A stretch of 64,000 nucleotides of DNA, from the NCBI RefSeq assembly GCF_027923385.1, contig NZ_BSEC01000002.1:124001-188000 (forward strand). Direction: 5' to 3'. Of this stretch, positions 18,184 to 29,421 are shown in pieces. The position numbers and the translations under genes are program-made. Within the stretch, counting starts at the first letter, position 1; the number at the start of each line of letters is the position of its first letter. The stretch is from Methylocystis echinoides. Lineage in GTDB: Bacteria > Pseudomonadota > Alphaproteobacteria > Rhizobiales > Beijerinckiaceae. The notes under the pieces are model-generated. The model ran no database searches and was not told the DNA's origin. It saw nothing but the letters and a program-made list of their open reading frames with translations.

Positions 18184-19401
18184 ATGGTTAAGGCGAAGCA
18201 ACTGGACGGCGAAACCAAGCGGGCGGACGACTGCGGAATCGCCGCCGAGGACGCGGACACCATCATCGGACTCGTCGAGGCCGCGATGGGGGCGGACTAT
18301 TCGGCTTTGCGTCGTGCGGGTTCGCAGCTCGTGCGCCGCTTCTCAGAAGATGGGCAGGCCGAGCACGCCACTCGCCTCCGCGGCGTGCTCCGGCGCCGTT
18401 CAGCCCCACTCCGGACCTCAGGCCATGTCCAGGAGCTCCCCTTGGACGGGCGGAGCCGGCTGCCGCTCGTGGACGAAAATCCTCTTCCGAGCACACCGAT
18501 TCTCTTGGAGGCCGAGACCGAGGCCATCGTGACCCGGTTCATCGAAGACGCGACTCACGCCGAGCGGCTTTCGCGCGCCGGGATCGAATCGAGCCTTCGG
18601 CTGATTCTGTGCGGACCTCCAGGTACCGGGAAGACACTACTTGCAGGTCACATCGCCAGTCGTCTGAACAAGCCCTTCCAGGTGGCGCGTCTCGATGCCA
18701 CCATCTCTTCTCTGCTCGGCGACACGGCCAAGAACATCAGGGGCATTTTCGATTACGTCTCGGAGCACTCGGGCTTCGTGTTTTTGGACGAGATCGACGC
18801 GATTGCGAAGATGCGTGACGACCAGCGTGAGATCGGTGAGCTGAAGCGTGTGGTCAATACGCTGATTCAAGGCTTGGACGATCTCGATGACCAAACGGTC
18901 GTGATTGCCGCGACGAACCATCCAGGTCTGCTCGACCCGGCGGTCTGGAGGCGCTTTCCTTACCGCATCGAGATGAAGCTGCCAGGGGCGGAGCTCCGCT
19001 CTGAGCTATGGAAGCTGTTCCTTGCTATCCACGAAGGGTCAGACTTGGGCGATTTGCTCGGCGCGATCTCCGATGGCCTGTCACCCGCCGACATTCGCGA
19101 GCTTGCGCTCGGCGCACGCCGCGCCTCGGTGATCGGCGATGCACCGGTTGCGGTCGACGACTTGGTTCGGTGCGTGCTGGCCAGCCGGTCGGGCGCCTTG
19201 ACGGTCCCAACGGGTCGCCCCCTGATCGGAGAAGAGCGTCGGCGACTCGTCGGTACGCTGCTGCCGTTCAGGATGACCCGGGCTCAGATGGCCAGCCTGG
19301 TCGGTGTGTCCCGTCAAAGAGTGGATGAGTATGTTCACGCGCTTGATGAGCGGGTGAACTTGGAAGGAGAGAAGCGCGATGGTGCATCGGCCCGTCCTTA
19401 A
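18184..19401 (+). CDS. AAA+ ATPase with C-terminal HTH-like region
   Basis: Encodes 405 residues. After an N-terminal helical region, the AAA+ core has Walker A GPPGTGKT (144-151), Walker B FVFLDEIDAI (about 198-207), sensor 1 VVIAATNH and an arginine-finger-like AVWRRFPYR. The last 45 residues contain MTRAQMASLVGVSRQRVDEY, a helix-turn-helix-like segment. It overlaps the following protease gene by 23 nt. AAA+ partners commonly unfold or regulate substrates of associated proteases; here it may sense infection and gate the subtilase (inference). The ATG at 18184 was preferred to a TTG two codons earlier. Confidence 0.8.
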   Translation: MVKAKQLDGETKRADDCGIAAEDADTIIGLVEAAMGADYSALRRAGSQLVRRFSEDGQAEHATRLRGVLRRRSAPLRTSGHVQELPLDGRSRLPLVDENPLPSTPILLEAETEAIVTRFIEDATHAERLSRAGIESSLRLILCGPPGTGKTLLAGHIASRLNKPFQVARLDATISSLLGDTAKNIRGIFDYVSEHSGFVFLDEIDAIAKMRDDQREIGELKRVVNTLIQGLDDLDDQTVVIAATNHPGLLDPAVWRRFPYRIEMKLPGAELRSELWKLFLAIHEGSDLGDLLGAISDGLSPADIRELALGARRASVIGDAPVAVDDLVRCVLASRSGALTVPTGRPLIGEERRRLVGTLLPFRMTRAQMASLVGVSRQRVDEYVHALDERVNLEGEKRDGASARP

Positions 19402-21649
19402 CCCGCTTCTGACGCTCGTCGCACCACCCCAGCCAAAACCGGCTCCCGGCGGTGGCAAGGGCGCCAAAGACATTCGCGAGGAGCACTTCGAGCGTCGCCG
19501 CAAGCGGCTCATCAAGTCGTTCGGAGAGCTGGCCGGCAGCGCGAAGCTAAAGCGTTGTGCTAAGGCCGATAGAGTTCTCGTCCGGGTCACGATGGACGAC
19601 AAGTCGGCTGCGCCGAGCTACACGCCCCGCGACCTCTTTTCGGTTGATTACGGAGCCGAACTCGTTGCGCCGTGGCGCCGCGGCTACCTGGCGGAGGTAA
19701 ACGCCGCCGCGTTGAAGCGGCTCGCGCAACGTTTGAGCGGCGATCGTCTCCCGATCGCAACGAAAGTCGACGTCTCCCGGATCAAGTCCGTCTCGCTGCT
19801 CGTCAGTGACCTGCTGGAGGAGGACTTTGAGGCGCTTTGGAGCCGCGCGACGGTGCTCGACGGCACCGCGCGGCTCTTCCTGGGCGCGCCGGCTCCGTTC
19901 CGCGCCGAAGCGGCGAGGGAGGAACTGGTCAACGAGCTCAGCCGTGATATGATTTACGAGCGGCTGCGGTATGAGGCCGGCGACGAGCAAGACGATGCCG
20001 ACACTGAAGCCGAGTCTGATTTTGGCCCACTCTTGCCCATCACGCCGGCCTTTCCCGTCTCGGCCGACGCGCTTCGCGCCATCGTCGATCAGCGCGGTTA
20101 CTTCGTGACGGTGGCGTGCTCGTCGGTCGATATGCTTCGGCGGCTTGTCGCATCCGGGTCGATCGTGAAGTGGGACCCGGTACAGCCGCTCGTGCCGACG
20201 CGGGCCGCGCAGATTAGCCTGCCGCGCCAGGATCCGCCCGACGTGCGCGGTGCGCCGATCGTCGGCGTGGTTGACGGAGGTTTGCTTCCTGGACGGTACG
20301 AGCGTGCGACCGCCTGGAGCGAAACGTCGCTCGTTCCGGATCGCTACGCCGCCCGCGATCACGGCACACATGTCGCCTCGCTGATCGTTGAGGCGGAACG
20401 GTGGGGCAACGGCCTGCGCCTGCCGGCCATGCCGTGCCGGGTCGGGGTGGTCCAGGCGGTCGCAGCAGCCGGCAAGCCCTGGTCATTCAATCCGAGCGAG
20501 TTCCTGCGGCACGTGGCCAGCGCGATGGCCAACCACCCCGATACGAGGGTGTGGAATATCTCCGCTAATCTTGCAGAAGCCTGCGACGATTTCGACGTCA
20601 GTCCGCTCGCCCACGCCCTAGCCCAGATCACTCGGCGGTTCGGCAACACGCTGGTGATCTCAGCCGGCAACCGGGATGACACTGATGAGTGCCGCATCTC
20701 CCCGCCGGCCGACTGCGAGGCGGCTATTGTGGTAACAGGTCGTCAGCACGACCGTCGAGGCCGGGTAGCCGGAGCCTGTCCCGCATGCCGCACCGGGCTC
20801 GGCCCGGACAACATGCTGAAGCCAGAGCTGAGCTGGTTCTCAAATCATGGCCTGCCGGACGGCAGCGTGCTGGTAGGATCGAGTTACGCGGCTCCGCTGG
20901 TGTCGCGTCTCGCCGCCCACACATGGCGGCATTTGAAAGATCCGAATCCCGACTTGGTGAAAGCGATCCTGATCGGGGCCGGCGACCTCGGCGCCTTCCA
21001 CCATGAGCTCGGGTTCGGCAGCCCGATCACTCATGCAGCGCCTTGGGAAAGCCCGCAGGGTTCGGTCGTCCTAGCGTGGAAGGCGCGGATGAAGGCGGGC
21101 GCCTACTACTACTGGCGCGATATCGCCCTCCCGGCCACGATGGTTGACCGAGGATGCTTGGTCGGCCGGCTCCGGCTCACCGCAATCCTCGCGCCAGAGG
21201 TGACCCTGACGGGCAGCAGCAACTACTTCGCTAGCCGCATCCAGACCGGCCTGCAGTTCGAAAACCACAAGCGGCAGTGGACCCGGCTCATCGGCAGTTT
21301 GCCCGTTGAGACTGCCGAAGGCCTCGCGCGATCGGAAGACGCAAAGTGGCAGCCGACCCGCTGCTACGAGGGGCGGTTCGTTCATCCGGACGACCGTACG
21401 CGCAAGGACGGGCTCATGTCGGCCACGCTTGGCGGGCGGCGGCTTCGCGTCTACGCGCGCATCTTCGAGCGGGACGTTTTCGCAAGGGACGATCTCGTCG
21501 CCGCCCGCAACCGAGATCACGAGGTCGCGTTTGTTCTGACTATGGAGGATCCGAACGGGGATGCGGGAACGTTCGACAGCTTCGTCCAGGCTATGGGCAA
21601 TCGCGTGCAAAGCGCCGTCATAGACCAGGAAGTTCCCGTTGATGCCTAA
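19379..21649 (+). CDS. S8-family subtilisin-like serine protease
   Basis: Encodes 756 residues without a signal peptide, so it should be cytoplasmic. The catalytic triad is visible: Asp299 in VVDGG, His328 in RDHGTHVA and Ser502 in GSSYAAP, with the oxyanion Asn in SAGNRD. About 280 residues precede the peptidase domain and about 200 follow it, both unrecognised. GGAAGGAG lies nine bases before the ATG, inside the end of the AAA+ gene. An intracellular subtilase paired with an AAA+ ATPase and a lipase suggests proteolytic activation of an effector (inference). Confidence 0.88.
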   Translation: MVHRPVLNPLLTLVAPPQPKPAPGGGKGAKDIREEHFERRRKRLIKSFGELAGSAKLKRCAKADRVLVRVTMDDKSAAPSYTPRDLFSVDYGAELVAPWRRGYLAEVNAAALKRLAQRLSGDRLPIATKVDVSRIKSVSLLVSDLLEEDFEALWSRATVLDGTARLFLGAPAPFRAEAAREELVNELSRDMIYERLRYEAGDEQDDADTEAESDFGPLLPITPAFPVSADALRAIVDQRGYFVTVACSSVDMLRRLVASGSIVKWDPVQPLVPTRAAQISLPRQDPPDVRGAPIVGVVDGGLLPGRYERATAWSETSLVPDRYAARDHGTHVASLIVEAERWGNGLRLPAMPCRVGVVQAVAAAGKPWSFNPSEFLRHVASAMANHPDTRVWNISANLAEACDDFDVSPLAHALAQITRRFGNTLVISAGNRDDTDECRISPPADCEAAIVVTGRQHDRRGRVAGACPACRTGLGPDNMLKPELSWFSNHGLPDGSVLVGSSYAAPLVSRLAAHTWRHLKDPNPDLVKAILIGAGDLGAFHHELGFGSPITHAAPWESPQGSVVLAWKARMKAGAYYYWRDIALPATMVDRGCLVGRLRLTAILAPEVTLTGSSNYFASRIQTGLQFENHKRQWTRLIGSLPVETAEGLARSEDAKWQPTRCYEGRFVHPDDRTRKDGLMSATLGGRRLRVYARIFERDVFARDDLVAARNRDHEVAFVLTMEDPNGDAGTFDSFVQAMGNRVQSAVIDQEVPVDA

Positions 21650-21679
21650 ACGGACCCATAGAGCGGATCAGGTTGAGCG

Positions 21680-23224
21680 ATGAAGGCGTACGCTGTTCTG
21701 GACGGCGGCGGCGTTAAGGGCGCCGCGCTCGCGGGGTGCCTGAAGGGCGCGGCCGAGGTGAACGTCGAGTTTGTCGGCTATGGCGGCACCTCTGCCGGCA
21801 GCATTGTCGCGCTGCTGGCCAGCATCGGCTACACCCCAGACGAGCTACTGGGCGTCATGTGCGACGAGTTGAACTTCGACGAACTGCTGGACGACAACGG
21901 CGTCGGACTGTCGTTCTGGGGCGGGATGGTGGATGAGCTGGTTGCCATCGATTCCCTGCTCGGCGGCATGAAGGTCGGCGCGAATTGGCTATCCTCGCGT
22001 AAAAAGATCCGTGAAGTCCTAACCGCCCGGGGCGTCTATTCCGGCGCGCGGCTCGAAGCCAAGCTGCGGGAGTTCATTGTCCGCAAGCATCGATCGCTCG
22101 AGAATTCTGCCGAGATCACCTTTGCGGACCTCCAGCACCTGGGGTGCAAGCCGCTTCGCGTCGTCGCCGCGAACCTGCAGACTCGCAGGGGCGTGGTCAT
22201 GGGCGACGTGCCGGACAGCCCCACACGCAACGTACTGACCGCAGTCCGCGCCTCCTGTTCTTACCCCTTCCTGTTCCAGCCCGTGATGCTGCATCGCGCG
22301 GCGCTCGTTGACGGAGGGCTGGCAAGCAACTTGCCCGTATGGCTGTTTGACGCCGAGCGTGACCGTGACGGTTTTCCGCTCGTTGCGTTCGATCTCACCA
22401 CGCAGCTTCCAACTGGAAACCCCGCGGACACCGGCGTCCGCGGCTTTCTTATGGACATGCTGGAGACAGCGCTTGAGAGTGGGGACGCGCTCCTGCGCGG
22501 AACCTCGAGCCGCCTCATGCACGTCGAGGTTCCGATCGCGCCCGACATCCGAACCCTTGACTTCAACCTCAGCTCTCTCCGCCGGCGCGGTCTGTACAAT
22601 GACGGTCAACGGGAGACGCAGAGCTTCTTTCTGAGGCGTTTCGGCGACCCCAAGGCGATGCTAAGTGATCCCGTCGGCCAGCTGGAGGCGGTTTATGGAG
22701 ACCGAACGGTGTTCCAGACTGTGCTTGCCGGCTTCGCGCAGGAGGTCGCCTTGGCCTTCCCCGGCTCGGGCGACATTCGCTGCAATGTGATGTTTCCGCA
22801 TGGGGGCGGAGATCACTTCGTCATCGTGTATCAGCACGGCATGGATGGCGATCCTGACATAGACCTTCAACTCGCTCGGGAGGCAGGCCCGCCGGGCGAC
22901 GCGGTACGGACGGCGCTGCCCATTGTTTCGGACTGGACACGTGTCCGAGCCCGTCCCGAGGCGTCTGGCATGAGCCGGGCCCAGGCGAATAAAATACCGG
23001 CGAACCGACGGGCGGTAGCCAGCGTACCGGTTTTCGACCTCCGGCGGGCGCCAGTCCTGGAGGATGGCGTTATTGGTGGATTAAGCCTCGTCGGTGCATT
23101 ATCTATTGACTCGGACCAATCTGCTGCGGCGGCAGGGTGGGAGAGCAACGACGGGGTTCCGAGCGTTGAGTTTGTTCAGATACTGAAGCGCTGGGCCGAT
23201 GTGGTCGGTCGAGTGCTGAACTGA
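21680..23224 (+). CDS. Patatin-like phospholipase
   Basis: Encodes 514 residues. The patatin dyad is complete: oxyanion loop DGGGVKG (8-14), nucleophile elbow GGTSAG with Ser38, and catalytic Asp211 in VDGGLASNLP. The lipase domain ends near residue 300; the remaining 210 residues are unrecognised and may bind a regulator or a protease. Patatin-like proteins degrade membrane phospholipids and serve as effectors in CBASS-type immunity. No nucleotide cyclase gene is adjacent, so activation is probably by the AAA+/protease pair. It starts 30 nt after the protease stop. Confidence 0.88.
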   Translation: MKAYAVLDGGGVKGAALAGCLKGAAEVNVEFVGYGGTSAGSIVALLASIGYTPDELLGVMCDELNFDELLDDNGVGLSFWGGMVDELVAIDSLLGGMKVGANWLSSRKKIREVLTARGVYSGARLEAKLREFIVRKHRSLENSAEITFADLQHLGCKPLRVVAANLQTRRGVVMGDVPDSPTRNVLTAVRASCSYPFLFQPVMLHRAALVDGGLASNLPVWLFDAERDRDGFPLVAFDLTTQLPTGNPADTGVRGFLMDMLETALESGDALLRGTSSRLMHVEVPIAPDIRTLDFNLSSLRRRGLYNDGQRETQSFFLRRFGDPKAMLSDPVGQLEAVYGDRTVFQTVLAGFAQEVALAFPGSGDIRCNVMFPHGGGDHFVIVYQHGMDGDPDIDLQLAREAGPPGDAVRTALPIVSDWTRVRARPEASGMSRAQANKIPANRRAVASVPVFDLRRAPVLEDGVIGGLSLVGALSIDSDQSAAAAGWESNDGVPSVEFVQILKRWADVVGRVLN

Positions 23225-23233
23225 GAGGGCGCC

Positions 23234-23425
23234 ATGGTCCCAAGCGGCATCAAGCGTGACAATAAGACGCCTTTTCGCACCCGTAAGCTCGACAATGGAA
23301 CGGTTGTGATCGAGGACGCCTACGAAGGGCGCTACAACTACTCCGGCCCCCGGAGCGCGGGCACGCACATCAAGGGTCTTCGGGTCGAGACACCAGACAC
23401 CAAAAAGGCTGTCACGCAGAAGTAG
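23234..23425 (+). CDS. 63-residue basic protein at the end of the AAA-protease-patatin operon
   Basis: Encodes 63 residues, rich in Lys, Arg, Thr and Gly with a central Tyr-rich EGRYNYSGP segment, no signal peptide and no membrane helix. The ATG follows the patatin stop by nine bases with GAGAGGG upstream, so it belongs to the same transcript. Function unknown; an inhibitor, protease substrate or chaperone of the lipase is possible. Confidence 0.55.
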   Translation: MVPSGIKRDNKTPFRTRKLDNGTVVIEDAYEGRYNYSGPRSAGTHIKGLRVETPDTKKAVTQK

Positions 23426-23861
23426 GCGACGTCAGCGCTAAAAGCGCTGCGTCATGGGGGCAGAACTGCGCAGCCCTTTGCAGGCTACGGTTTTTCCACG
23501 CCACGCCCGAGGCCAAGTGGCTCTTCGGGGCGCGGCTGCTGTGCCTGAAAATGCGTTTTCTCACTGCGACCGGCCCACGGAGATGGGTTGATCAAGTATT
23601 TGAGGCCCGCGACAGACAAAGTCTTACGAGCGAGGCGAACCTCCGCAGCGATGGTTGCACGCTTGCCTGTGATCGACAGCCGCAAGGTGGCTTTCGGCAA
23701 AGTCGCGGAGACCTATGCTCGCGCCGGAGCGGATGTGCGCAACCTGCCTGTCTACGAAGCCGGGAAGGCAGCGGCTTGAGAGCGAGAGGGCCCTTTAGGC
23801 TCGGTGAAGGGAAGAGGGACGAGAGAGAGGCTCTGGTCCACCCTTCGCGGAGCCGAGGAAC
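23426..23861. other. Spacer before ParB-like gene 1
   Basis: A 436-nt region without a convincing gene. A weak plus-strand frame from about 23588 to 23779 ends in VRNLPVYEAGKAAA and shows some coding-like codon choice, but it has no ribosome site and no recognised relatives. The last 70 nt hold the conserved leader hairpin of the ParB-like gene. Confidence 0.4.
23817..23839 (+). promoter_or_regulatory. Conserved leader hairpin upstream of ParB-like gene 1
   Basis: GGAC-G-AGAG, loop AGAGG, CTCT-G-GTCC: an eight-pair stem with one G-G mismatch, 22 nt before the ATG, followed by TTCGCGGAG as the ribosome site. The same loop and downstream sequence with a different but complementary stem occurs before the genes at 43727 and 45093, so the RNA structure appears conserved. 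Confidence 0.6.
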
Positions 23862-25940
23862 ATGTCGAAGATCACACTGGCAGTTGCAAGTGATATCGGG
23901 CTGGATAAGCTCGTCGCGTCGGATGCGAATGTGCGGCGGATCAAGGCGGGGGTGAGCGTCGAGGATTTGGCGGAGGATATCGCCCGGCGCGGACTATTGC
24001 AGTCATTGAGCGTCCGACAGCTCGTCGATGGCGAACGCGCCGGGACCGGAAAATATACCGTGACCGCCGGAGGCCGACGGCTCGCAGCCCTCAAGCTTCT
24101 CGTCAAGCAGAAGCGCCTCGCGAAGAACGCGCCGGTCCCCTGCATCGTGAAGTCGGATGGCGTCGAAGAGGAAGACTCACTCGCCGAGAACATGATGCGC
24201 GAGGCGTTGCATCCGCTCGATCAATTCCGGGCCTTCAAGAACCTGCACAAGCAGGGCCTGAGCATCGAGGACATCGCGGCGCGATTTTTCGTCGGCGCGC
24301 AGGTCGTACGTCAGCGCCTCAAACTCGCCGCGGCGAGCCCCAAACTGCTCGATCTCTATGTGGCCGAGGAATTGTCGCTCGAGCAGCTCATGGCCTTTTG
24401 CGTCACGGATGTTCACGAAAGGCAGGAGGAAGTCTGGGCGGCCTTGTCGCGCTCCTATGACACGGGACCTTACGCGATCCGCCGCCAGCTGATGCAGGGC
24501 GCGGTTCGGGCCTCCGACAAGCGCGCGCTGTTTGTCGGCGTCGAGGCCTATGAGAGCGCGGGCGGCGTCGTGCTTCGCGACCTCTTCAACCGCGACGACG
24601 GGGGATGGCTACAGGACGCCGCGCTGCTCGATCGTCTCGCACGCGAGAAGCTCGAACTAGCTGGCGCGGAAATTCGCGCGGAAGGCTGGAAGTGGTCGGA
24701 GGCTGCGATCGACTTTCCCTACGGTCACACAAATAGCCTGCGGCGGCTGCCGGGAACCCAAGCGCCGCTCACCGGCGAAGAGCAAGTCCGGTACGATGTA
24801 GCTGTCGCCGAGTATAATCGTCTCTCGGAGGAGCATGAAAGCGCCGACGATCTGCCGGAAGAGGTCGATCGGCGCATGGCCGAACTCGAGGCGGAGATCG
24901 CAGCGGTCGATGACCGTCCCGCGGTCTATGATGGCGCCGAGATCGCCCGCGCCGGCGTTTTCGTCAGTATCGACTACGACGGTCGCCTAAAGGTCGAGCG
25001 CGGATTTGTCCGTCCTAAGGATGAAGCGCGCAAGGAGGGTGGCGTTCCGGCCGCAGAGGGGGAGCCGCGATCCGGCGCTCCATTGAGCGCCGGCGACCCG
25101 GCGATGGGCGCCGGCACGGAGACGGATCCCGCCTCGTGCGCCCTCGCGGAAGAAGAGGTCGAGACCTCACCAAAACTCTCTGGTCTCATGATCGCCGAGC
25201 TTTCGGCCCATCGCACCGTGGCGATGCGTTTGAGCCTGGCCAGCAATCCCCAAGCCGCGTTTCTCGCCGCGACGCATGCTCTGGCGCTGAACGCTTTCTA
25301 CAGCACGACTTCACATTCCTGTCTCGATCTCTCGGAGCGCAGCGTTACGCTCGGGTCGCACGCCCCTGGCGTCGGCGACAGCCTCGCGGCGCGAACGCTG
25401 CTCGAATCCTTCGGGAACTGGCAGATGCGCCTGCCCGCCGATGCGGGCGATCTCTGGTCCTGGCTGCTCGCTCGGGACGAGACCGTCCGCGCCGAACTCT
25501 TCGCGCTGTGCATCGCCCTCAGCGTCAATGCGCTGAGCATACCCTGGGAGAGACGAACCGGCGCGCTCCGGCACGCGGATCATCTCGCCGAGCATCTCGC
25601 GCTCGATATGCGCGGCTTTTGGAGCGCCAGTGTAGAGAGCTTTCTCGGCAAGGTCACGAAGGCGCACATCCTCGCGGCGGTGCGGGAGGCGAAGGGAGAC
25701 GAGACGGCGGAGATGATCGCTCACCTGAAGAAGGCGGACATGGCCGCTGAGGCCGAACGCCTCTTGCAAGGAACGGGATGGCTACCAGAGGGCTTGCGCA
25801 CATCTCGCCTCGATGCGCCCGCTCCAATTGAGGAAGCGAGCGCTCCAGAGAGCGATGCTTCGATCGGGCAGGGCGACGAGCTGCCGGCGTTTCTCGACGA
25901 GACAACCGAAGGCCCAGATTATCCCGCCGCTGCAGAATAG
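23862..25940 (+). CDS. Large ParB/RepB-like protein 1
   Basis: Encodes 692 residues. The ParB nuclease-like fold occupies about residues 10-115 with SDANVRRI, GRRLAALKLL and the box SLAENMMREALHPLDQFRAF; a KorB-like helix-turn-helix follows (IEDIAARFFVGAQVVRQRLKL, about 137-158). The long C-terminal part (about 200-690) is characteristic of plasmid ParB-like proteins of Rhizobiales and has no known activity. It probably binds plasmid DNA for maintenance or transfer control. A close paralogue is at 45093. TTCGCGGAG nine bases upstream supports the ATG at 23862. Confidence 0.85.
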   Translation: MSKITLAVASDIGLDKLVASDANVRRIKAGVSVEDLAEDIARRGLLQSLSVRQLVDGERAGTGKYTVTAGGRRLAALKLLVKQKRLAKNAPVPCIVKSDGVEEEDSLAENMMREALHPLDQFRAFKNLHKQGLSIEDIAARFFVGAQVVRQRLKLAAASPKLLDLYVAEELSLEQLMAFCVTDVHERQEEVWAALSRSYDTGPYAIRRQLMQGAVRASDKRALFVGVEAYESAGGVVLRDLFNRDDGGWLQDAALLDRLAREKLELAGAEIRAEGWKWSEAAIDFPYGHTNSLRRLPGTQAPLTGEEQVRYDVAVAEYNRLSEEHESADDLPEEVDRRMAELEAEIAAVDDRPAVYDGAEIARAGVFVSIDYDGRLKVERGFVRPKDEARKEGGVPAAEGEPRSGAPLSAGDPAMGAGTETDPASCALAEEEVETSPKLSGLMIAELSAHRTVAMRLSLASNPQAAFLAATHALALNAFYSTTSHSCLDLSERSVTLGSHAPGVGDSLAARTLLESFGNWQMRLPADAGDLWSWLLARDETVRAELFALCIALSVNALSIPWERRTGALRHADHLAEHLALDMRGFWSASVESFLGKVTKAHILAAVREAKGDETAEMIAHLKKADMAAEAERLLQGTGWLPEGLRTSRLDAPAPIEEASAPESDASIGQGDELPAFLDETTEGPDYPAAAE

Positions 25941-25975
25941 TCGGCGCAACTCCTTCATTCCGATCATCAACGAAC

Positions 25976-26006
25976 GAGCTCGCCCTCACCGGCGGGCTCT
26001 TTTCTT
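25976..26006 (+). terminator. Rho-independent terminator after ParB-like gene 1
   Basis: A nine-pair stem GAGCTCGCC / GGCGGGCTC (one G-U pair) with a six-base loop, followed by TTTTCTT. It lies 36 nt after the stop and closely resembles the terminator after the second ParB-like gene at 47262. Confidence 0.8.
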
Positions 26007-26020
26007 ATGCGGAGGTTGTT

Positions 26021-26461
26021 ATGACGTTCGACTGGCATCGACGCTGCGCCTATGACGGCGAACAGAAGAAAGCCTTCCATCGCTGAGCGCGGACCGCGTT
26101 GCGTGCGCTCGCAAAGGAACTGCGCTTTCCGGAAGTTTCATATGACTTGCGTTCGAACCGTGGCGGCGTCGCTGTCAGTGGTGAGATCACGTTGCACCAT
26201 GAACGGGTGTACATCCAAGTTTGCCAACCTGTGAGCGGCGCCGACAGCGGGATTCTGATTCGAACGTGCGAGGGTCGGCGCGACTACGACGGAGGACGCA
26301 ATCATCTCGCGCCCTTGTCGTTGCTGGATCACCCCGCTGAACTCGCCGGATATGTCCGCGTGGTGGTAAGCGGCGAGCTTTCGGTGATCAGCCGAATGTT
26401 CGGACCGATCGCGCATTGCGGCGCGGCGATCAGGATGAGAATCCAGCGTCAATCACGATGA
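26021..26461 (+). pseudogene. Small plasmid gene with in-frame TGA, end altered by IS21 insertion
   Basis: A frame starts at the ATG at 26021 (CGGAGG seven bases upstream), reads MTFDWHRRCAYDGEQKKAFHR, meets TGA at 26084-26086, then continues in the same frame with AKELRFPEVSYDLRSNRGG and GADSGILIRTCEGRRDYDGG up to the IS21 end. The protein after the TGA looks like genuine coding sequence, so the gene was probably one unit inactivated by a nonsense change and truncated at the 3' end by the insertion. The family is unknown to me. Confidence 0.55.
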
Positions 26462-26464
26462 GAA

Positions 26465-26525
26465 CGCCGATGGGGGTGGTCCTGAGGGAGGGCGGAGCCC
26501 GACCTTAGGACCACCCCCATCGGCG
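26465..26525. repeat. 19-bp perfect inverted repeat inside the IS21 left end
   Basis: The arm CGCCGATGGGGGTGGTCCT (26465-26483) is exactly repeated in inverted form at 26507-26525, with a 23-nt spacer. The very stable hairpin lies between the IS terminal repeats and istA. It may stop transcription entering from the host side, protecting the element from impinging transcripts. Confidence 0.7.
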
Positions 26526-26555
26526 GGCGCGCTTCACGCGCCGTCTGGCGGTTGA

Positions 26556-28948
<2,393 letters not shown>

Positions 28949-29086
28949 CGCGCGCCGCCCATCCTGATTGTCGCTCCGCGTCAATTACCGCTTGCCAAGC
29001 AGCGCGCCAGCGACAATCATTCAAAAATCCGGCTGCCGCTTCTCATCCAGATTGACGCGCCGTTCTCATCCTGATTGTCGCCCCAT

Positions 29087-29421
29087 AGTTCGATCTTCAC
29101 CCCGCGCAGCAGATACGGATAAACCTTGTGTCCCGGCGCGGGCTTGCTCGTGTTCGGCCGCCGATAGATCGCCTCGATCCCCATCCGCTTCATCAGCGTC
29201 GTGACATGCCGGCGGCCCACGGCGACGCCCTCGCGCCGCAGCAGATCGCGCAGCATCCGCGCGCCCGCAAAGGGATGTTCGAGATGCAACTCGTCAATGC
29301 GGCGCATCAGCTTCAGATCCTCGGCCGAAACCGGCCGCGGCTTGTAGTAGACGGAGCTGCGGGCAACCCCCAGCGCCTTCGCCTGCCGGGCGATTGGAAG
29401 ATCATGATCGCGGTCGATCAT
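29087..29421 (-). pseudogene. IS3-family transposase OrfB, truncated by IS21
   Basis: The N-terminal 110 residues of an IS3-type OrfB are present (VARSSVYYKPRP, HPFAGARMLRDLL, MGIEAIYRRPNTSKPAPGHKVYPYLL). The frame then runs into the IS21 right end at 29086, so the DDE catalytic core is missing. The expected other half is not on the far side of the IS21 element, which implies a later deletion or rearrangement. Confidence 0.85.

Noticed and set aside
18184..19401. AAA+ ATPase as ParA or as a Lon/FtsH-type protease subunit
   Set aside because: The Walker A and sensor regions are AAA+ not ParA deviant type, and no protease domain is fused.
21680..23224. Patatin gene as a CBASS effector (CapV type)
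   Set aside because: No CD-NTase or other CBASS gene is adjacent; neighbours are an AAA+ ATPase and subtilase.
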